Source: an uncultured Dermabacteraceae bacterium (GTDB lineage: Bacteria; Actinomycetota; Actinomycetes; Actinomycetales; Dermabacteraceae). Taken from it: DNA of 64,000 bases. A program made the translations under genes and the position numbers. The notes below the pieces were generated by a model. It saw only the letters and a list, made by a program, of their open reading frames with translations. It made no database searches and was not told the DNA's origin. This document shows positions 8,478 to 16,675 of this stretch, piece after piece (the stretch's first letter is position 1; each line of letters opens with the position of its first letter). Location of the stretch: positions 1 through 64,000 of the forward strand of contig CAMILZ010000008.1 in the NCBI GenBank assembly GCA_946223075.1, in the 5' to 3' direction.

Positions 8478-8957
8478 TTAGGTGCGCCTGAAGGTGAGCG
8501 GTGCACCCGTGATGCTCTCGAGGGCCGTGCGCAGCTGTTCCGGCATGCGCACGGCCTTTCCCGTTTGCGCCTCGACGATCACGATCACGGTGCGTGCCTT
8601 GGCGTAGGGGCGCTCGGGCTTCTCGGCCGTATGGATCTCGTAGTCGAGGTCGAGGGACGCACCGCCGAGCTTCGAAACCCATGTGCGCACGATGACGCCA
8701 TCGCGGCGATAGCCAAGTTGGCGCATGTACTCGATTGTGTGGGCCGCCACGAGTGTATTGAACGGTCCGCCCGGCGTGAGCTCTTCTAGGGCCGTTGGGT
8801 AGGCGGAGACGCCGTGCGCGAGCTCGATTTCCGACGGTTGCCAAAAAGCCCTCGTGCGGGCTTCTTCGAGGAGCCGCAGGTACGCCGTGTTGTTCACGTG
8901 CCCGTACCCGTCAAGGTCGCTCCACCTGACGGGTACGGGGATGTCGAGATACGCCAC
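8478..8957 (-). CDS. Acyl-CoA thioesterase (4HBT hotdog fold)
   Basis: A 159-residue single-hotdog protein. The N-terminal WSDLDGYGHVNNTAYLRLLEE stretch carries the Asp-x-x-x-HVNN signature of the 4-hydroxybenzoyl-CoA thioesterase family, where the aspartate acts in catalysis. It probably hydrolyses acyl-CoA thioesters in the cytoplasm; the acyl chain cannot be told from sequence. The start is GTG at 8957. A weak TAGCGG lies seven bases upstream and no Shine-Dalgarno is clear. Ten bases separate it from the end of the symporter gene, so it may be the second gene of a two-gene transcript. Confidence 0.85.
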   Translation of the reverse strand: MAYLDIPVPVRWSDLDGYGHVNNTAYLRLLEEARTRAFWQPSEIELAHGVSAYPTALEELTPGGPFNTLVAAHTIEYMRQLGYRRDGVIVRTWVSKLGGASLDLDYEIHTAEKPERPYAKARTVIVIVEAQTGKAVRMPEQLRTALESITGAPLTFRRT

Positions 8958-8967
8958 GGGCTGGCCG

Positions 8968-10344
8968 CTAGTCGGCCCTATGATCGAACGTGCCGTGAAC
9001 GCCGACGCTCTGGATCACACCGGTCGTGGGATTGGGTTCGCGGTGCCGGAAGGCGAGCGCCACGATGATGGCACCCGCGAGCATCAAGATGAGCGCAACC
9101 CACCACGAGAAGCCCGCCATCACGAGGGCTGGGAGCGTCGCGACGGTCACGATGTCCACGAAGCCGATCGGGATGTAGGCGATGCCGTAGTAGTCGAGGG
9201 TCTTCGACTTCATCTCGGGGTCGACGATGCGAAGGAGCGCCATGCCCATGCCCGCGGTGCCGGTGTTCCAGCCCCACGTGAAGATTCCCTGCTCGACCTT
9301 GTGGTCGGCGAAAAGTTTCTTGGAGACGAACACGTAGTAAGCGAGAACGAAAAGGATGCCGATCACGAGGAGAATGACGAGCGGCTGCCAGTAGGACGCG
9401 ACGACCTTCGGATCGATCGAAGCAACACCGAACGCGACAAGGAGGTCGGTCGACATGCCGCTTCCGCGCTCGAAGATTTTCCCTTCGAACACGTTCTCGG
9501 CCTTGAACGCCTTGAGGATGAACAGCACGACGTAGCCGAGGAGAAACGCGACGCTGAACGTGGGGACCGAGAGCCACTCGACCTGGCCGTTGACCCACGA
9601 GGTGAACATGTAGGCGAACGCCGCGATCATGAAGAGCAGGCCGAGGTGATAGGTGATCGGGTCGAGGCTCGTCGAGGAGACCGGGGAAACACCGATCGAT
9701 TCGCGCTTGTCCTCGTCAATGATGCCGGTGCGGAGGTCTTGCGGGAGGTCGCTGAAGTCCTTGAGGTAGGCGGTGTTACCGCGCATCGATTCGACCTTGA
9801 TGATCGCGATACCGCCCACGACCGAGATGATGATGCCGATGGTCGCGGAGGTCATGGCGAGTGAGCCGGACTCCGGCCACGCGCTTCCAAAGCCGTCAGC
9901 GATCGCCGCTGCCACACCGTGCCCGCCCATGAATCCGGCTGCAAGAAGCAAGCCGAAGCCGTCGGGCAGGTCGTTGAAGATGAGGGAGAGAATTCCGAGG
10001 GAAACGATCAACCCGAAGCCCCACTGAAAGAGCGAGATTGCTTGCGAAACCGACCACATCGTGCGCACGGCTCGGAAGACGTTGCCGAGCCCCGCGATCT
10101 TCGAGGTGAACGGGAGCGCCGCGAAGACGACCGCGATGAGGATCGACGAGTAGACCGGAATTGAACTACTGAACGGAATGATGTTCAGGACGTTGGGGCC
10201 AAAAACAAGGCCGAGGAGACCGGCAATGAGGCCGGCAGGCAAAAAGAGAGACTGGATGGGCTTGACCCACGCGCGCAGAAGCACGCCGATGAGGATCAAG
10301 AGGCCCATCCAGCCGAGGTCGGTAAAGACATCCCACGCGCTCAT
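8968..10344 (-). CDS. gltS: Sodium:glutamate symporter family protein (ESS/GltS-like)
   Basis: Polytopic membrane protein of 458 residues with about 10-12 hydrophobic helices. The two inverted halves are separated by a hydrophilic stretch around residues 195-225 (KDFSDLPQDLRTGIIDEDKR). The first half has GLIAGLLGLVFGPN and the conserved GGHGVAAAIADGFG; the second half has the matching GWNTGTAGMGMALLRIVDPE. These are features of the glutamate:sodium symporter family. It is longer than E. coli GltS (about 401), mostly because of the central linker and C-terminal tail. AAAGGA lies nine bases before the ATG. Substrate specificity for glutamate is a family inference. Confidence 0.82.
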   Translation of the reverse strand: MSAWDVFTDLGWMGLLILIGVLLRAWVKPIQSLFLPAGLIAGLLGLVFGPNVLNIIPFSSSIPVYSSILIAVVFAALPFTSKIAGLGNVFRAVRTMWSVSQAISLFQWGFGLIVSLGILSLIFNDLPDGFGLLLAAGFMGGHGVAAAIADGFGSAWPESGSLAMTSATIGIIISVVGGIAIIKVESMRGNTAYLKDFSDLPQDLRTGIIDEDKRESIGVSPVSSTSLDPITYHLGLLFMIAAFAYMFTSWVNGQVEWLSVPTFSVAFLLGYVVLFILKAFKAENVFEGKIFERGSGMSTDLLVAFGVASIDPKVVASYWQPLVILLVIGILFVLAYYVFVSKKLFADHKVEQGIFTWGWNTGTAGMGMALLRIVDPEMKSKTLDYYGIAYIPIGFVDIVTVATLPALVMAGFSWWVALILMLAGAIIVALAFRHREPNPTTGVIQSVGVHGTFDHRAD

Positions 10345-10450
10345 GGTTCACATCCTTTGACTCGTCTCGGGGACATTAGGAAACGAGTCACGGTACCACG
10401 CGCGAAGGCACCTGAGTCACGTTCAGGTAACGGGAAGCACCAAGTGGGAC

Positions 10451-10771
10451 TTAGTCCGCGAGTTCTCCCATGGGGCCCCAGCCTTCACCCTCGATTTCCT
10501 TCGAGATGATTTCGGGGGTTTCAGCGACGAGCGGGCGCATGGTGTCGAGGCCGGCCTGGAAGTGCGGGTAGTTGACGTGCTTCTCGCCAGCTTCGCCGTC
10601 ACGGTACATCTCCACGAGGAGGAATTCGTTCTCGCGATCGGTGCTGCGGTACCACTCGAAGAAGAGGCAGCCCTCCTCTGCGCGGCACGCCTTCGTGTAT
10701 TCCTCGAGCTTGTCGAGGAAGGTTGCGGTTTCTTCGGGCTTGACCTGGTATTTCACATTGATGAAGATCAT
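10451..10771 (-). CDS. Antibiotic biosynthesis monooxygenase (ABM) domain protein, putative quinol monooxygenase
   Basis: A 106-residue single-domain protein with the ferredoxin-like ABM fold: MIFINVKYQVKPEETATFLD, CRAEEGCLFFEWYRS, FLLVEMYRDGEAGEKHV. This is the YgiN/LsrG-type pattern of small cofactor-less oxygenases or isomerases acting on quinols. The substrate is unknown. On the minus strand the ATG is preceded at six bases by TACGGT, so it is probably expressed from its own leaderless promoter. The C-terminal ten residues (EGWGPMGELAD) extend beyond the core fold. Confidence 0.82.
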   Translation of the reverse strand: MIFINVKYQVKPEETATFLDKLEEYTKACRAEEGCLFFEWYRSTDRENEFLLVEMYRDGEAGEKHVNYPHFQAGLDTMRPLVAETPEIISKEIEGEGWGPMGELAD

Positions 10772-10777
10772 GGCCTC

Positions 10778-10783
10778 ACCGTA
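10778..10783 (-). promoter_or_regulatory. -10 element (TACGGT) of the ABM gene, leaderless type
   Basis: On the minus strand TACGGT is followed by GAGGCC and then the ATG at 10771, a six-base gap. It is identical in sequence and spacing to the elements at 7533 and 30547. Confidence 0.5.
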
Positions 10784-10816
10784 GCGCTCGAACCTGCGTG
10801 CGCTCTTACCACGCCT

Positions 10817-11335
10817 TTAGCACGTGCGTGAATCGTGTTCGAGACCGCGGAGGATATTCTGCACAAGCTCGTGCACGGGCGGTTCGATGCTCGCGATGAT
10901 CCCCGACTCATCGTCGCCAAGCTGCTCGAGGGTTGCGAATTGCGAGTCGAGAAGCGAGGCGGGCATGTACTCGTGGTGGCGATGGGCGATACGCTTCGCG
11001 ATCAAATCCTGGCTCCCCGAAAGGTGCACGAACTTCACATCGGGGGCGTAGGTGCGGAGCTGATCGCGGTAACGGCGCTTGAGTGCCGAGCACACGATCG
11101 CGCACGTCACGCCCTTCTCACGTTCACTCGCGATCGTGCGGCCGATCGCGTCGAGCCACGGCTCACGATCCTCATCCGTGAGCGGCGTTCCGGAGGCCAT
11201 CTTCTCCTTATTCGCAGCCGGGTGCAGGTCGTCCCCATCGATGAACGAAAGACCCAGCCGATCGGCGAGGGCTTTTCCGACGGTGGACTTCCCCGTGCCC
11301 TGCACGCCCATGATGATGAGCGGGGTTTGGCTCAC
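10817..11335 (-). CDS. gntK: Gluconokinase
   Basis: ATP-dependent kinase of 172 residues that makes 6-phosphogluconate from gluconate and so feeds the pentose phosphate route. The Walker A loop is GVQGTGKST near residues 9-17, and the substrate motif DGDDLHPAANKEKMASG follows, as in the FGGY-unrelated GntK/P-loop family. Length is normal. The start is GTG with AAAGGAG seven bases upstream. It faces away from the 2-hydroxyacid dehydrogenase-tesB-lactonase cluster. Lactone hydrolysis there could supply its substrate. Confidence 0.93.
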   Translation of the reverse strand: MSQTPLIIMGVQGTGKSTVGKALADRLGLSFIDGDDLHPAANKEKMASGTPLTDEDREPWLDAIGRTIASEREKGVTCAIVCSALKRRYRDQLRTYAPDVKFVHLSGSQDLIAKRIAHRHHEYMPASLLDSQFATLEQLGDDESGIIASIEPPVHELVQNILRGLEHDSRTC

Positions 11336-11436
11336 GACAGGTCTCCTTTAACTGTGTGGCTGCGTAGATCCACGTCCCACTCTAGAGGATCCACCACGAC
11401 TCTCACCTCTAGGATTAAGGTGACGAAAGGAAAGCC

Positions 11437-12501
11437 ATGCCCTCCTCGAGTACTCACAGCCTCACTCTCGCCGTTGCCGTTGACCTTCCCGAAGCAGAAT
11501 GCGCTTTTATCCGCGAACGCGAGCCGCGCGTGAACCTCGTGCGCACCGGGCCGCTTGCTCGGCCACGGCGATACAACTCCGACTGGGTGGGCGATCCAGG
11601 CTTCACGCGCTCCGAGAGCGATGAACACCGCTACCGCGAAATCCTCGAGCGCGCCGATGCCGTGATGGGCGTTCCCGACGATAGTCCCGCGCTCCTTGCT
11701 GAAATCGTGCGCGCCAATCCGAAACTTCGCTGGGTTCACACGATGGCCGCAGGCGGAGGTGCCCAGGTCAAGGCCGCAAACCTGAGCGAGGAGGAACTCG
11801 CGCGCGTAACGTTCACGACCTCGGCGGGAGTGCATGGCAGCACCCTTGCAGAGTTCGCGATCTTCGGGCTTCTCGCGGGCGCAAAAAACCTGCGGGGTCT
11901 CGAACGTGACCAGCACGCGCACGAGTGGCCAAGTATTCGTGTGCACCCTCGTCACCTCGACGAGATGACGGTGCTCGTGCTTGGGCTCGGCGGCATCGGC
12001 AAGGCCGTCGCCTCGAGACTCAAGGCCTTCGGTACCGAGGTCTGGGGAACCTCGCGCTCGGGCCGTGCAGTCGGCAACGTGGACCGGGTCGTGCCGCTTT
12101 CGAAGCTCCACGACGCACTCGCCAAAGTCGACGCCGTGGTCATCACCCTGCCCGGAACCGATGAAACGCGGCACATGTTTGATCGCGAAGCGTTCGCCGC
12201 GATGAAGAAGGGCACGATCCTTGCCAACGTCGGGCGCGGAAGCGTCATCGATGAAGAAGCGCTCCTCGAGGCACTCGATGGCGGAACTATCGATTTTGCG
12301 GCGCTCGACGTGGTGGAACGAGAACCCCTGCCCGAGGAAAGCCCTCTGTGGAACCACGACAAGGTTCTCCTCAGCCCTCACTCCGCTGCACTCAGCTCGC
12401 AGGAAGGCATGCGTATCGCCGCGATCGTCGCGCGCAATGCGACGGCCCTGCTCGACGGCGAGCCACTCGCGAACGTGGTCGATACCCTCAACTTTTATTA
12501 G
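11437..12501 (+). CDS. D-2-hydroxyacid dehydrogenase (NAD-dependent)
   Basis: A 354-residue oxidoreductase of the D-isomer-specific 2-hydroxyacid dehydrogenase family. The Rossmann NAD-binding core shows TVLVLGLGGIGKAVASRLKAFG near residues 175-195. The catalytic triad is suggested by the arginine in LANVGRGSVIDEEALLEAL, the glutamate in DVVEREPLPEESPLW and the histidine in LLSPHSAA. Substrate (glyoxylate, hydroxypyruvate or another 2-oxoacid) cannot be assigned. GAAAGGAAAG lies just before the ATG. It is 35 bases from tesB and could share transcription with it, although tesB appears to have its own promoter. Confidence 0.88.
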   Translation: MPSSSTHSLTLAVAVDLPEAECAFIREREPRVNLVRTGPLARPRRYNSDWVGDPGFTRSESDEHRYREILERADAVMGVPDDSPALLAEIVRANPKLRWVHTMAAGGGAQVKAANLSEEELARVTFTTSAGVHGSTLAEFAIFGLLAGAKNLRGLERDQHAHEWPSIRVHPRHLDEMTVLVLGLGGIGKAVASRLKAFGTEVWGTSRSGRAVGNVDRVVPLSKLHDALAKVDAVVITLPGTDETRHMFDREAFAAMKKGTILANVGRGSVIDEEALLEALDGGTIDFAALDVVEREPLPEESPLWNHDKVLLSPHSAALSSQEGMRIAAIVARNATALLDGEPLANVVDTLNFY

Positions 12502-12524
12502 GGGGAGTTTCATGCGCTCTTCGT

Positions 12525-12530
12525 TACGAT
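12525..12530 (+). promoter_or_regulatory. -10 element (TACGAT) of tesB, leaderless type
   Basis: TACGAT ends six bases before the ATG at 12537. No Shine-Dalgarno fits the six-base GGGCGC spacer, so a leaderless transcript is more likely than a conventional leader. Confidence 0.45.
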
Positions 12531-12536
12531 GGGCGC

Positions 12537-13442
12537 ATGTCGATTCCAGAGCCAGAAGCCGTAACCCGAAGCCTTCTCGACCTGTTTGAAATTCGGGAGG
12601 TCGAGGGTCCCGAGAGAACCTTCGAGGGTTCATCGCTCCCCCAGCCCGGTGGGCACGTGTTCGGCGGGCAGATGATGGCGCAAGCGCTCATCGCGATGGC
12701 GCGCACCGTGCCGGAAGGGCGCCGCGTGCACTCGACGTACGCGACGTTCCTCGAGCCAGCTCGCGCGAATGAACCTCTGCACTTCACCGTGCGCACCCTT
12801 CGCGATGGTGGCTCGTTCTCAAGCCGCACCGTGGACGTCACGCAGCGCGGAAACCTCGTGCTCATCGTGAATGGCTCGTTCCAGGAACGCCAAGAAGGTG
12901 TGCACCATGTGGACGAGGTGGCGTCGAAAAGCGCGCCCGAACAGCTCCCGAGCACGCGCGACGAACTGGGCCAGGTCAACCACCCGCTCGCGCAGTTCAT
13001 GGCGTACCAGCGGCCCGTGGACATCCGCAGCGCCACCGGCTCGCTGTACTTCACTCCCGACCCCGACAAGCGCGCCGAGCAGGCCGTGTGGATGCGCGCG
13101 CTCACCCCCACGAGGACAAGCGATCCCCTCATCCACGAAGCGTTCCTCACGTACGCAAGTGATTACACGCCGTTCGAGCCGACGATCCGCCGCCAGGGCC
13201 TCACGTGGCTCACGCCGGGCCTGCGCGTCGCGACCCTCAATCATTCGATGTGGTTCCACTCGGAGGTCAACGTCGACGACTGGCTGCTATACGTGCAGCG
13301 CTCCCCCGCGGCGACAGGCGGGCGCTCGCTCAGCGTCGGCCAGATCTACACGCGCGAGGGGAAGCTCGTGGCGACCGTGAACCAAGAAGGGATGTTCCGC
13401 ATCCGCACGGAGGTAAAAGACAGTGACCACCCCGCCCTTTGA
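12537..13442 (+). CDS. tesB: Acyl-CoA thioesterase II
   Basis: Double-hotdog thioesterase of about 301 residues that cleaves medium- and long-chain acyl-CoA to free acid and CoA. The first hotdog has HVFGGQMMAQALIAMARTVP and HSTYATFLEPARANEPLHF. The second has the conserved WMRALTPTR, LTYASDYTPFEP, NHSMWFH and the aspartate region VDDWLLYVQRSPAATGGRS. Length agrees with TesB. The ATG at 12537 starts the conserved N-terminus; the longer reading from 12348 is antisense-like junk overlapping the previous gene. Its last 20 bases overlap the lactonase gene in another frame, so the two are coupled. Confidence 0.92.
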   Translation: MSIPEPEAVTRSLLDLFEIREVEGPERTFEGSSLPQPGGHVFGGQMMAQALIAMARTVPEGRRVHSTYATFLEPARANEPLHFTVRTLRDGGSFSSRTVDVTQRGNLVLIVNGSFQERQEGVHHVDEVASKSAPEQLPSTRDELGQVNHPLAQFMAYQRPVDIRSATGSLYFTPDPDKRAEQAVWMRALTPTRTSDPLIHEAFLTYASDYTPFEPTIRRQGLTWLTPGLRVATLNHSMWFHSEVNVDDWLLYVQRSPAATGGRSLSVGQIYTREGKLVATVNQEGMFRIRTEVKDSDHPAL

Positions 13443-14355
13443 CCCGAACGCACGCGTAGAGAAGGTCGCGACCGGTGCAGGCTGGGCCGAAGGCCCGCTG
13501 TGGTATCCACGAGAGAAGGTCGTGCGTTTTAGCGACATTACGAACAACCGCATCCTCCAGCTCGATCCCGCGACGGGCGAAACCGTCGTGTGGAAAAGCG
13601 GCGTCAACTATACGAACGGTCGTGCCCACCACCCCGATTTGGGAGTCGTGGAATGCAACCACGGCACACGCTCCCTCGATAAGGCACCGCTCGTGCCATT
13701 TATGGACGCGGAGATGCTCATCGACTTCTTCGAAGGTGGGCGCCTCAACTCCCCGAACGACGTTGCCGTGCACCCGGTCGAGCACACCATCTGGTTCACC
13801 GATCCGCCCTACGGGATCCTGATGGAGGGCCAGGGGAAGCCGGGCGAAATGGAGTACGGGCGTTCCTACGTGTTCAAGCTCGACCACCACGGCGACCTCG
13901 CCGCCGTCGTGACGGAACTCAGCCGCCCGAACGGCATTGCCTTTAGCCGCGACGGTAAGCGCCTTTACGTCACAAATACTGCCGAATTTCCCGATCAGCC
14001 CGAGCACAACGCGCCCGAATCGGTCACGGATGCCGAGGGCCGCCGCCACATTTGGGCCTTCGCTCTCGATGCCGACAACACCGTGAAGAAGGGAAGCGGC
14101 CGCCCCTTCGCGAGCCCCGCCGTGGGAATACCCGATGGGATCGCCGTGGACGAGGAGGATCGCGTGTGGTGCTCCGGCGGGGATGGCGTGAGTGTGTTCG
14201 ATTCCGACGGTTCCCTGATCGCCCATGCGCCCGTTCCCGAAGTCGTGTCGAATCTCTGCTTCGGTGGCGAAGACGGGCAAGATCTATTCATCACAGCAAC
14301 GACGAGCCTGTATCGACTGCGCACGAACACGCGCGAGCCCTGGAGCTTCGCCTAG
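13423..14355 (+). CDS. SMP-30/gluconolactonase family protein
   Basis: A 310-residue six-bladed beta-propeller lactonase-like protein. Diagnostic stretches are GAGWAEGPLWYP (metal-binding glutamate), RLNSPNDVAVHPVEHTIWFTDPPYG (metal-binding Asn), LSRPNGIAFSRDGKRLYVTNT and VGIPDGIAVDEEDRVWCSGG (metal-binding Asp). It should bind one divalent metal and hydrolyse a sugar lactone, possibly gluconolactone, to the acid. The GTG start lies inside the end of tesB. No signal peptide is present, so it is cytoplasmic. With gluconate kinase 2 kb away it hints at a gluconolactone-to-6-phosphogluconate route. The gene ends at a strong hairpin. Confidence 0.88.
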   Translation: MTTPPFDPNARVEKVATGAGWAEGPLWYPREKVVRFSDITNNRILQLDPATGETVVWKSGVNYTNGRAHHPDLGVVECNHGTRSLDKAPLVPFMDAEMLIDFFEGGRLNSPNDVAVHPVEHTIWFTDPPYGILMEGQGKPGEMEYGRSYVFKLDHHGDLAAVVTELSRPNGIAFSRDGKRLYVTNTAEFPDQPEHNAPESVTDAEGRRHIWAFALDADNTVKKGSGRPFASPAVGIPDGIAVDEEDRVWCSGGDGVSVFDSDGSLIAHAPVPEVVSNLCFGGEDGQDLFITATTSLYRLRTNTREPWSFA

Positions 14356-14373
14356 GAGAATTTGCCGGCAGGC

Positions 14374-14415
14374 ATGACAGAAGGGAGGCAGCACAGGCTG
14401 CCTCCCTTCTGTCAT
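14374..14415. terminator. Bidirectional terminator hairpin between convergent genes
   Basis: ATGACAGAAGGGAGGCAGC (14374-14392) pairs perfectly over 19 bases with its complement at 14397-14415 around the loop ACAG. It lies between the lactonase gene (plus) and the solute-binding protein gene (minus), both of which end against it. Neither strand has a U tract, so it may stop polymerase by structure alone or protect both 3' ends. Confidence 0.85.
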
Positions 14416-14440
14416 CAATACGCCGTTTGGCGCGGGGCTG

Positions 14441-15733
14441 TTAGGCCATCGCGGCGTTGCCCTCTTCCTGCGCCTTCTTCACGCCGTCTTCAGCGGAAAT
14501 GTTGCCCGCGAAGATCTCCTGGAACACAGGGATCACGGCGTTGAGGCCAGCGAGCGACTTCGCGCCCGTATCGGCCGGAGCCGGGTTCTTGGCAGCCTCG
14601 ATGAACTGCTCGACGTCGACGCCCTGGTCCTTCCAGAAGTCCACGAAGGACTGCTGCGCATCGACGTGACCGGGGAAGGAAATGCCCTGCTCACCGAGGG
14701 GCAGCTGGCCTTCCTTCGAGCCAAGCCATTCGAGAAGCTTCGTCACGGACTCCTGGTCCTCGCGCTTCGCGTTGCCTGCGGCGACGACGCCGTGCACGAG
14801 CGACTTCGCGCCCGCGGGGCCCGCCACCATGGGAGCAATAGCCCACTCGAAGGCGCCATCCACGGAGTCGTGGACCGTCTTGAGGCTGTACGGGCCGCTC
14901 TGGAACAGACCGAGCTTGCCCTGAATGAACAGGTCGCGCGCGAAGTCGCCGTTGGAGTTCGTGTCCGCAGCCGACGGTGCGACCTTGAGGTCGTTCACGA
15001 GCGCGGCGAGGTAGGAGAACGCCTGCACACCCTGCTCGGTGTCAAATGCGTACTGGTCCTTGCCGTCCTGCCACTCAGCGCCGTTCGAGCTGAGGAACGG
15101 GCCGATGATCGCCTGGCGGTCGCATGCCGCGTTAAAGCCGAACACGCCGTCCTTCGTGAGCTTGGTAGCGGCATCGCGGAGGGCATCCGAACCGGCGGTC
15201 GGGTCGAACGCGAGGGTCGTGGGATCCACGCCCGCGGCATCCGTGAGGTTCTTGTTGTAGTAAAGGGCGATCGAGTCCCAGATCTGCGGAACGCCCCACA
15301 GCGCGCCGTCGCGCGTGTAGAGGTCAACGACGGCCTTCTCCCAGTTCTTGACGTCATCGCCGAGATTCTCCGTGATGTTCACGAGCGAGCCGGCCTGCTG
15401 GAACTGCGTGAAGCTCGCCGAGTTCAGCCAGAACACATCGGGCGCGCTATCGGAGGCGCCGTCGGAAAGGTCGAGCGGGAGCTTCGTCCAGTAGTCGTCC
15501 CACGGCACGACCTCAACCGTGACGTCGATCCCTGACTCTTCGGTGAACTTTGTGAGCGACTCCTCGTAGGCCGCCTTCGCCGTGTCATCCCAAATGCGGA
15601 ATTTCAGCGGGGCACCGTCGGAACCCGAACCCTTCTTGCCGGACGAACCCGAACCAGACGGCGAGCATGCGGCAAGTGCTGCGGCTGCGGAGGCCGCGAG
15701 GCCACCGGTCAGAACTGAGCGACGTGAAACCAT
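14441..15733 (-). CDS. Extracellular sugar-binding lipoprotein of an ABC importer
   Basis: A 430-residue family 1 (MalE-like) solute-binding protein. The N-terminus MVSRRSVLTGGLAASAAAALAAC is both a twin-arginine signal (SRRSVL) and a lipobox (LAAC), so it should be a Tat-exported lipoprotein anchored outside the membrane, followed by a Gly/Ser linker. The mature part has the usual KFRIWDDTAKAAYEESLTKFTEESG start and VVPWDDYWTKLPLDLSDG. It is the third gene on the minus strand after the two permeases, with a 99-base gap that may hold its own promoter. AAAGG precedes the ATG. The substrate is probably an oligosaccharide, by context. Confidence 0.9.
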   Translation of the reverse strand: MVSRRSVLTGGLAASAAAALAACSPSGSGSSGKKGSGSDGAPLKFRIWDDTAKAAYEESLTKFTEESGIDVTVEVVPWDDYWTKLPLDLSDGASDSAPDVFWLNSASFTQFQQAGSLVNITENLGDDVKNWEKAVVDLYTRDGALWGVPQIWDSIALYYNKNLTDAAGVDPTTLAFDPTAGSDALRDAATKLTKDGVFGFNAACDRQAIIGPFLSSNGAEWQDGKDQYAFDTEQGVQAFSYLAALVNDLKVAPSAADTNSNGDFARDLFIQGKLGLFQSGPYSLKTVHDSVDGAFEWAIAPMVAGPAGAKSLVHGVVAAGNAKREDQESVTKLLEWLGSKEGQLPLGEQGISFPGHVDAQQSFVDFWKDQGVDVEQFIEAAKNPAPADTGAKSLAGLNAVIPVFQEIFAGNISAEDGVKKAQEEGNAAMA

Positions 15734-15810
15734 GGGGAGACCTTTCTTCAGCGGTCAAGCGGGGCACACTTATGCCACGCGAAGTCTTGAGACCCCAGCC
15801 TACACGATAT

Positions 15811-15825
15811 TTATGGGGGCCATAA
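15811..15825. promoter_or_regulatory. Palindrome upstream of the sugar-binding protein gene
   Basis: TTATGG-GGG-CCATAA is a perfect 6+6 palindrome in the gap between the permease and the binding-protein genes. The nearby ACTTATGCC at 15768-15776 recurs at 17587-17595, upstream of the first permease gene. These could be sites for a sugar-responsive regulator; that is inference. Confidence 0.3.
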
Positions 15826-15832
15826 GCGATCT

Positions 15833-16663
15833 TTATCGCAGTTCGGTTCCGCCGATCGATTGCGCGACCTGCTTCTGGAACACGAGGTACAGAAGAATCA
15901 GCGGGATCATCGCAAGGGTCGTCGCCGCCATGACCATCGTCCAGTTGTTGTTGTACTGCGTGCTGAGCGCCGAGGTCGCGACCGTGAGGGTCTGCCACGT
16001 GTCACCCGTCGTAATGATGAGCGGCCACATGAACGAGTTCCAGTGGGTCACCACGGTGATCACCACGAGGGTCACGATGATCGGACGGTTGAGGGGGACC
16101 ACGAGGTTGCGAATCAGACGCAAATGACCCGCGCCATCCACACGCATCGCATCGAGAAGCTCTTGCGGTACGCTTCGGAAGTTCTCGCGCAGGAGGAACA
16201 CCGCGTAGGGGCTGCCGAACATAAACGGCAGCACGAGCGCCCAAAACGTGTTGCGAAGCCCCATTTCCTGGAAGGCCAGGAACAACGGCACTACGACGAC
16301 GACCTGCGGCACGAGAAGAGTGGCAATGAACGCCCAGAACAGCAGGTCGCGCCCGGGGAAACGCAAATACGCGAAGGCGTAGGCCGCAAGGATCGAGAAG
16401 ACGATCTGCCCCACGAGAATGACCGCGACCATCTGCGCGGTCACCGCGAACGGAGTCACAAAGCTGTTGGGGCCTGTGAAGAGCGCGGTGAAGTTTTCGA
16501 AAGTCGCGGGATCCGGTAGGTGAATGGGGCCCTGACGAAGGAAGTCGTGCGGTTCGCGCAGCGCCGTCATGATCGAAAGCGAGAACGGCGCGAGCGTGAG
16601 TACGGCGGCGATAATCAGGATCGTGTACGCCACGATCGCCGAGAGAACTGATTTCTTCTTCAC
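15833..16663 (-). CDS. Sugar ABC transporter permease (MalG type)
   Basis: A 276-residue inner-membrane permease with six helices. The binding-protein-dependent transport (EAA) loop is visible as DAMRVDGAGHLRLIRNLVVPLNRP around residues 185-210, which docks to the ATPase. The N-terminal KKKSVLSAIVAYTILIIAAVLTLAPF is the first helix. It is 12 bases downstream of the MalF-type gene and forms the heteromeric pore with it. No ATPase gene is present in this cluster, so energy coupling must use a shared ATPase encoded elsewhere, as MsiK does in Streptomyces. Confidence 0.9.
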   Translation of the reverse strand: MKKKSVLSAIVAYTILIIAAVLTLAPFSLSIMTALREPHDFLRQGPIHLPDPATFENFTALFTGPNSFVTPFAVTAQMVAVILVGQIVFSILAAYAFAYLRFPGRDLLFWAFIATLLVPQVVVVVPLFLAFQEMGLRNTFWALVLPFMFGSPYAVFLLRENFRSVPQELLDAMRVDGAGHLRLIRNLVVPLNRPIIVTLVVITVVTHWNSFMWPLIITTGDTWQTLTVATSALSTQYNNNWTMVMAATTLAMIPLILLYLVFQKQVAQSIGGTELR

Positions 16664-16675
16664 GTGCCCCTCCCC

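Noticed and set aside
11381..11392. TCTAGAGGATCC, identical to part of a cloning-vector polylinker
   Set aside because: Only 12 bases match, the flanks are ordinary chromosomal sequence, and it lies between native genes; chance is the simplest explanation.
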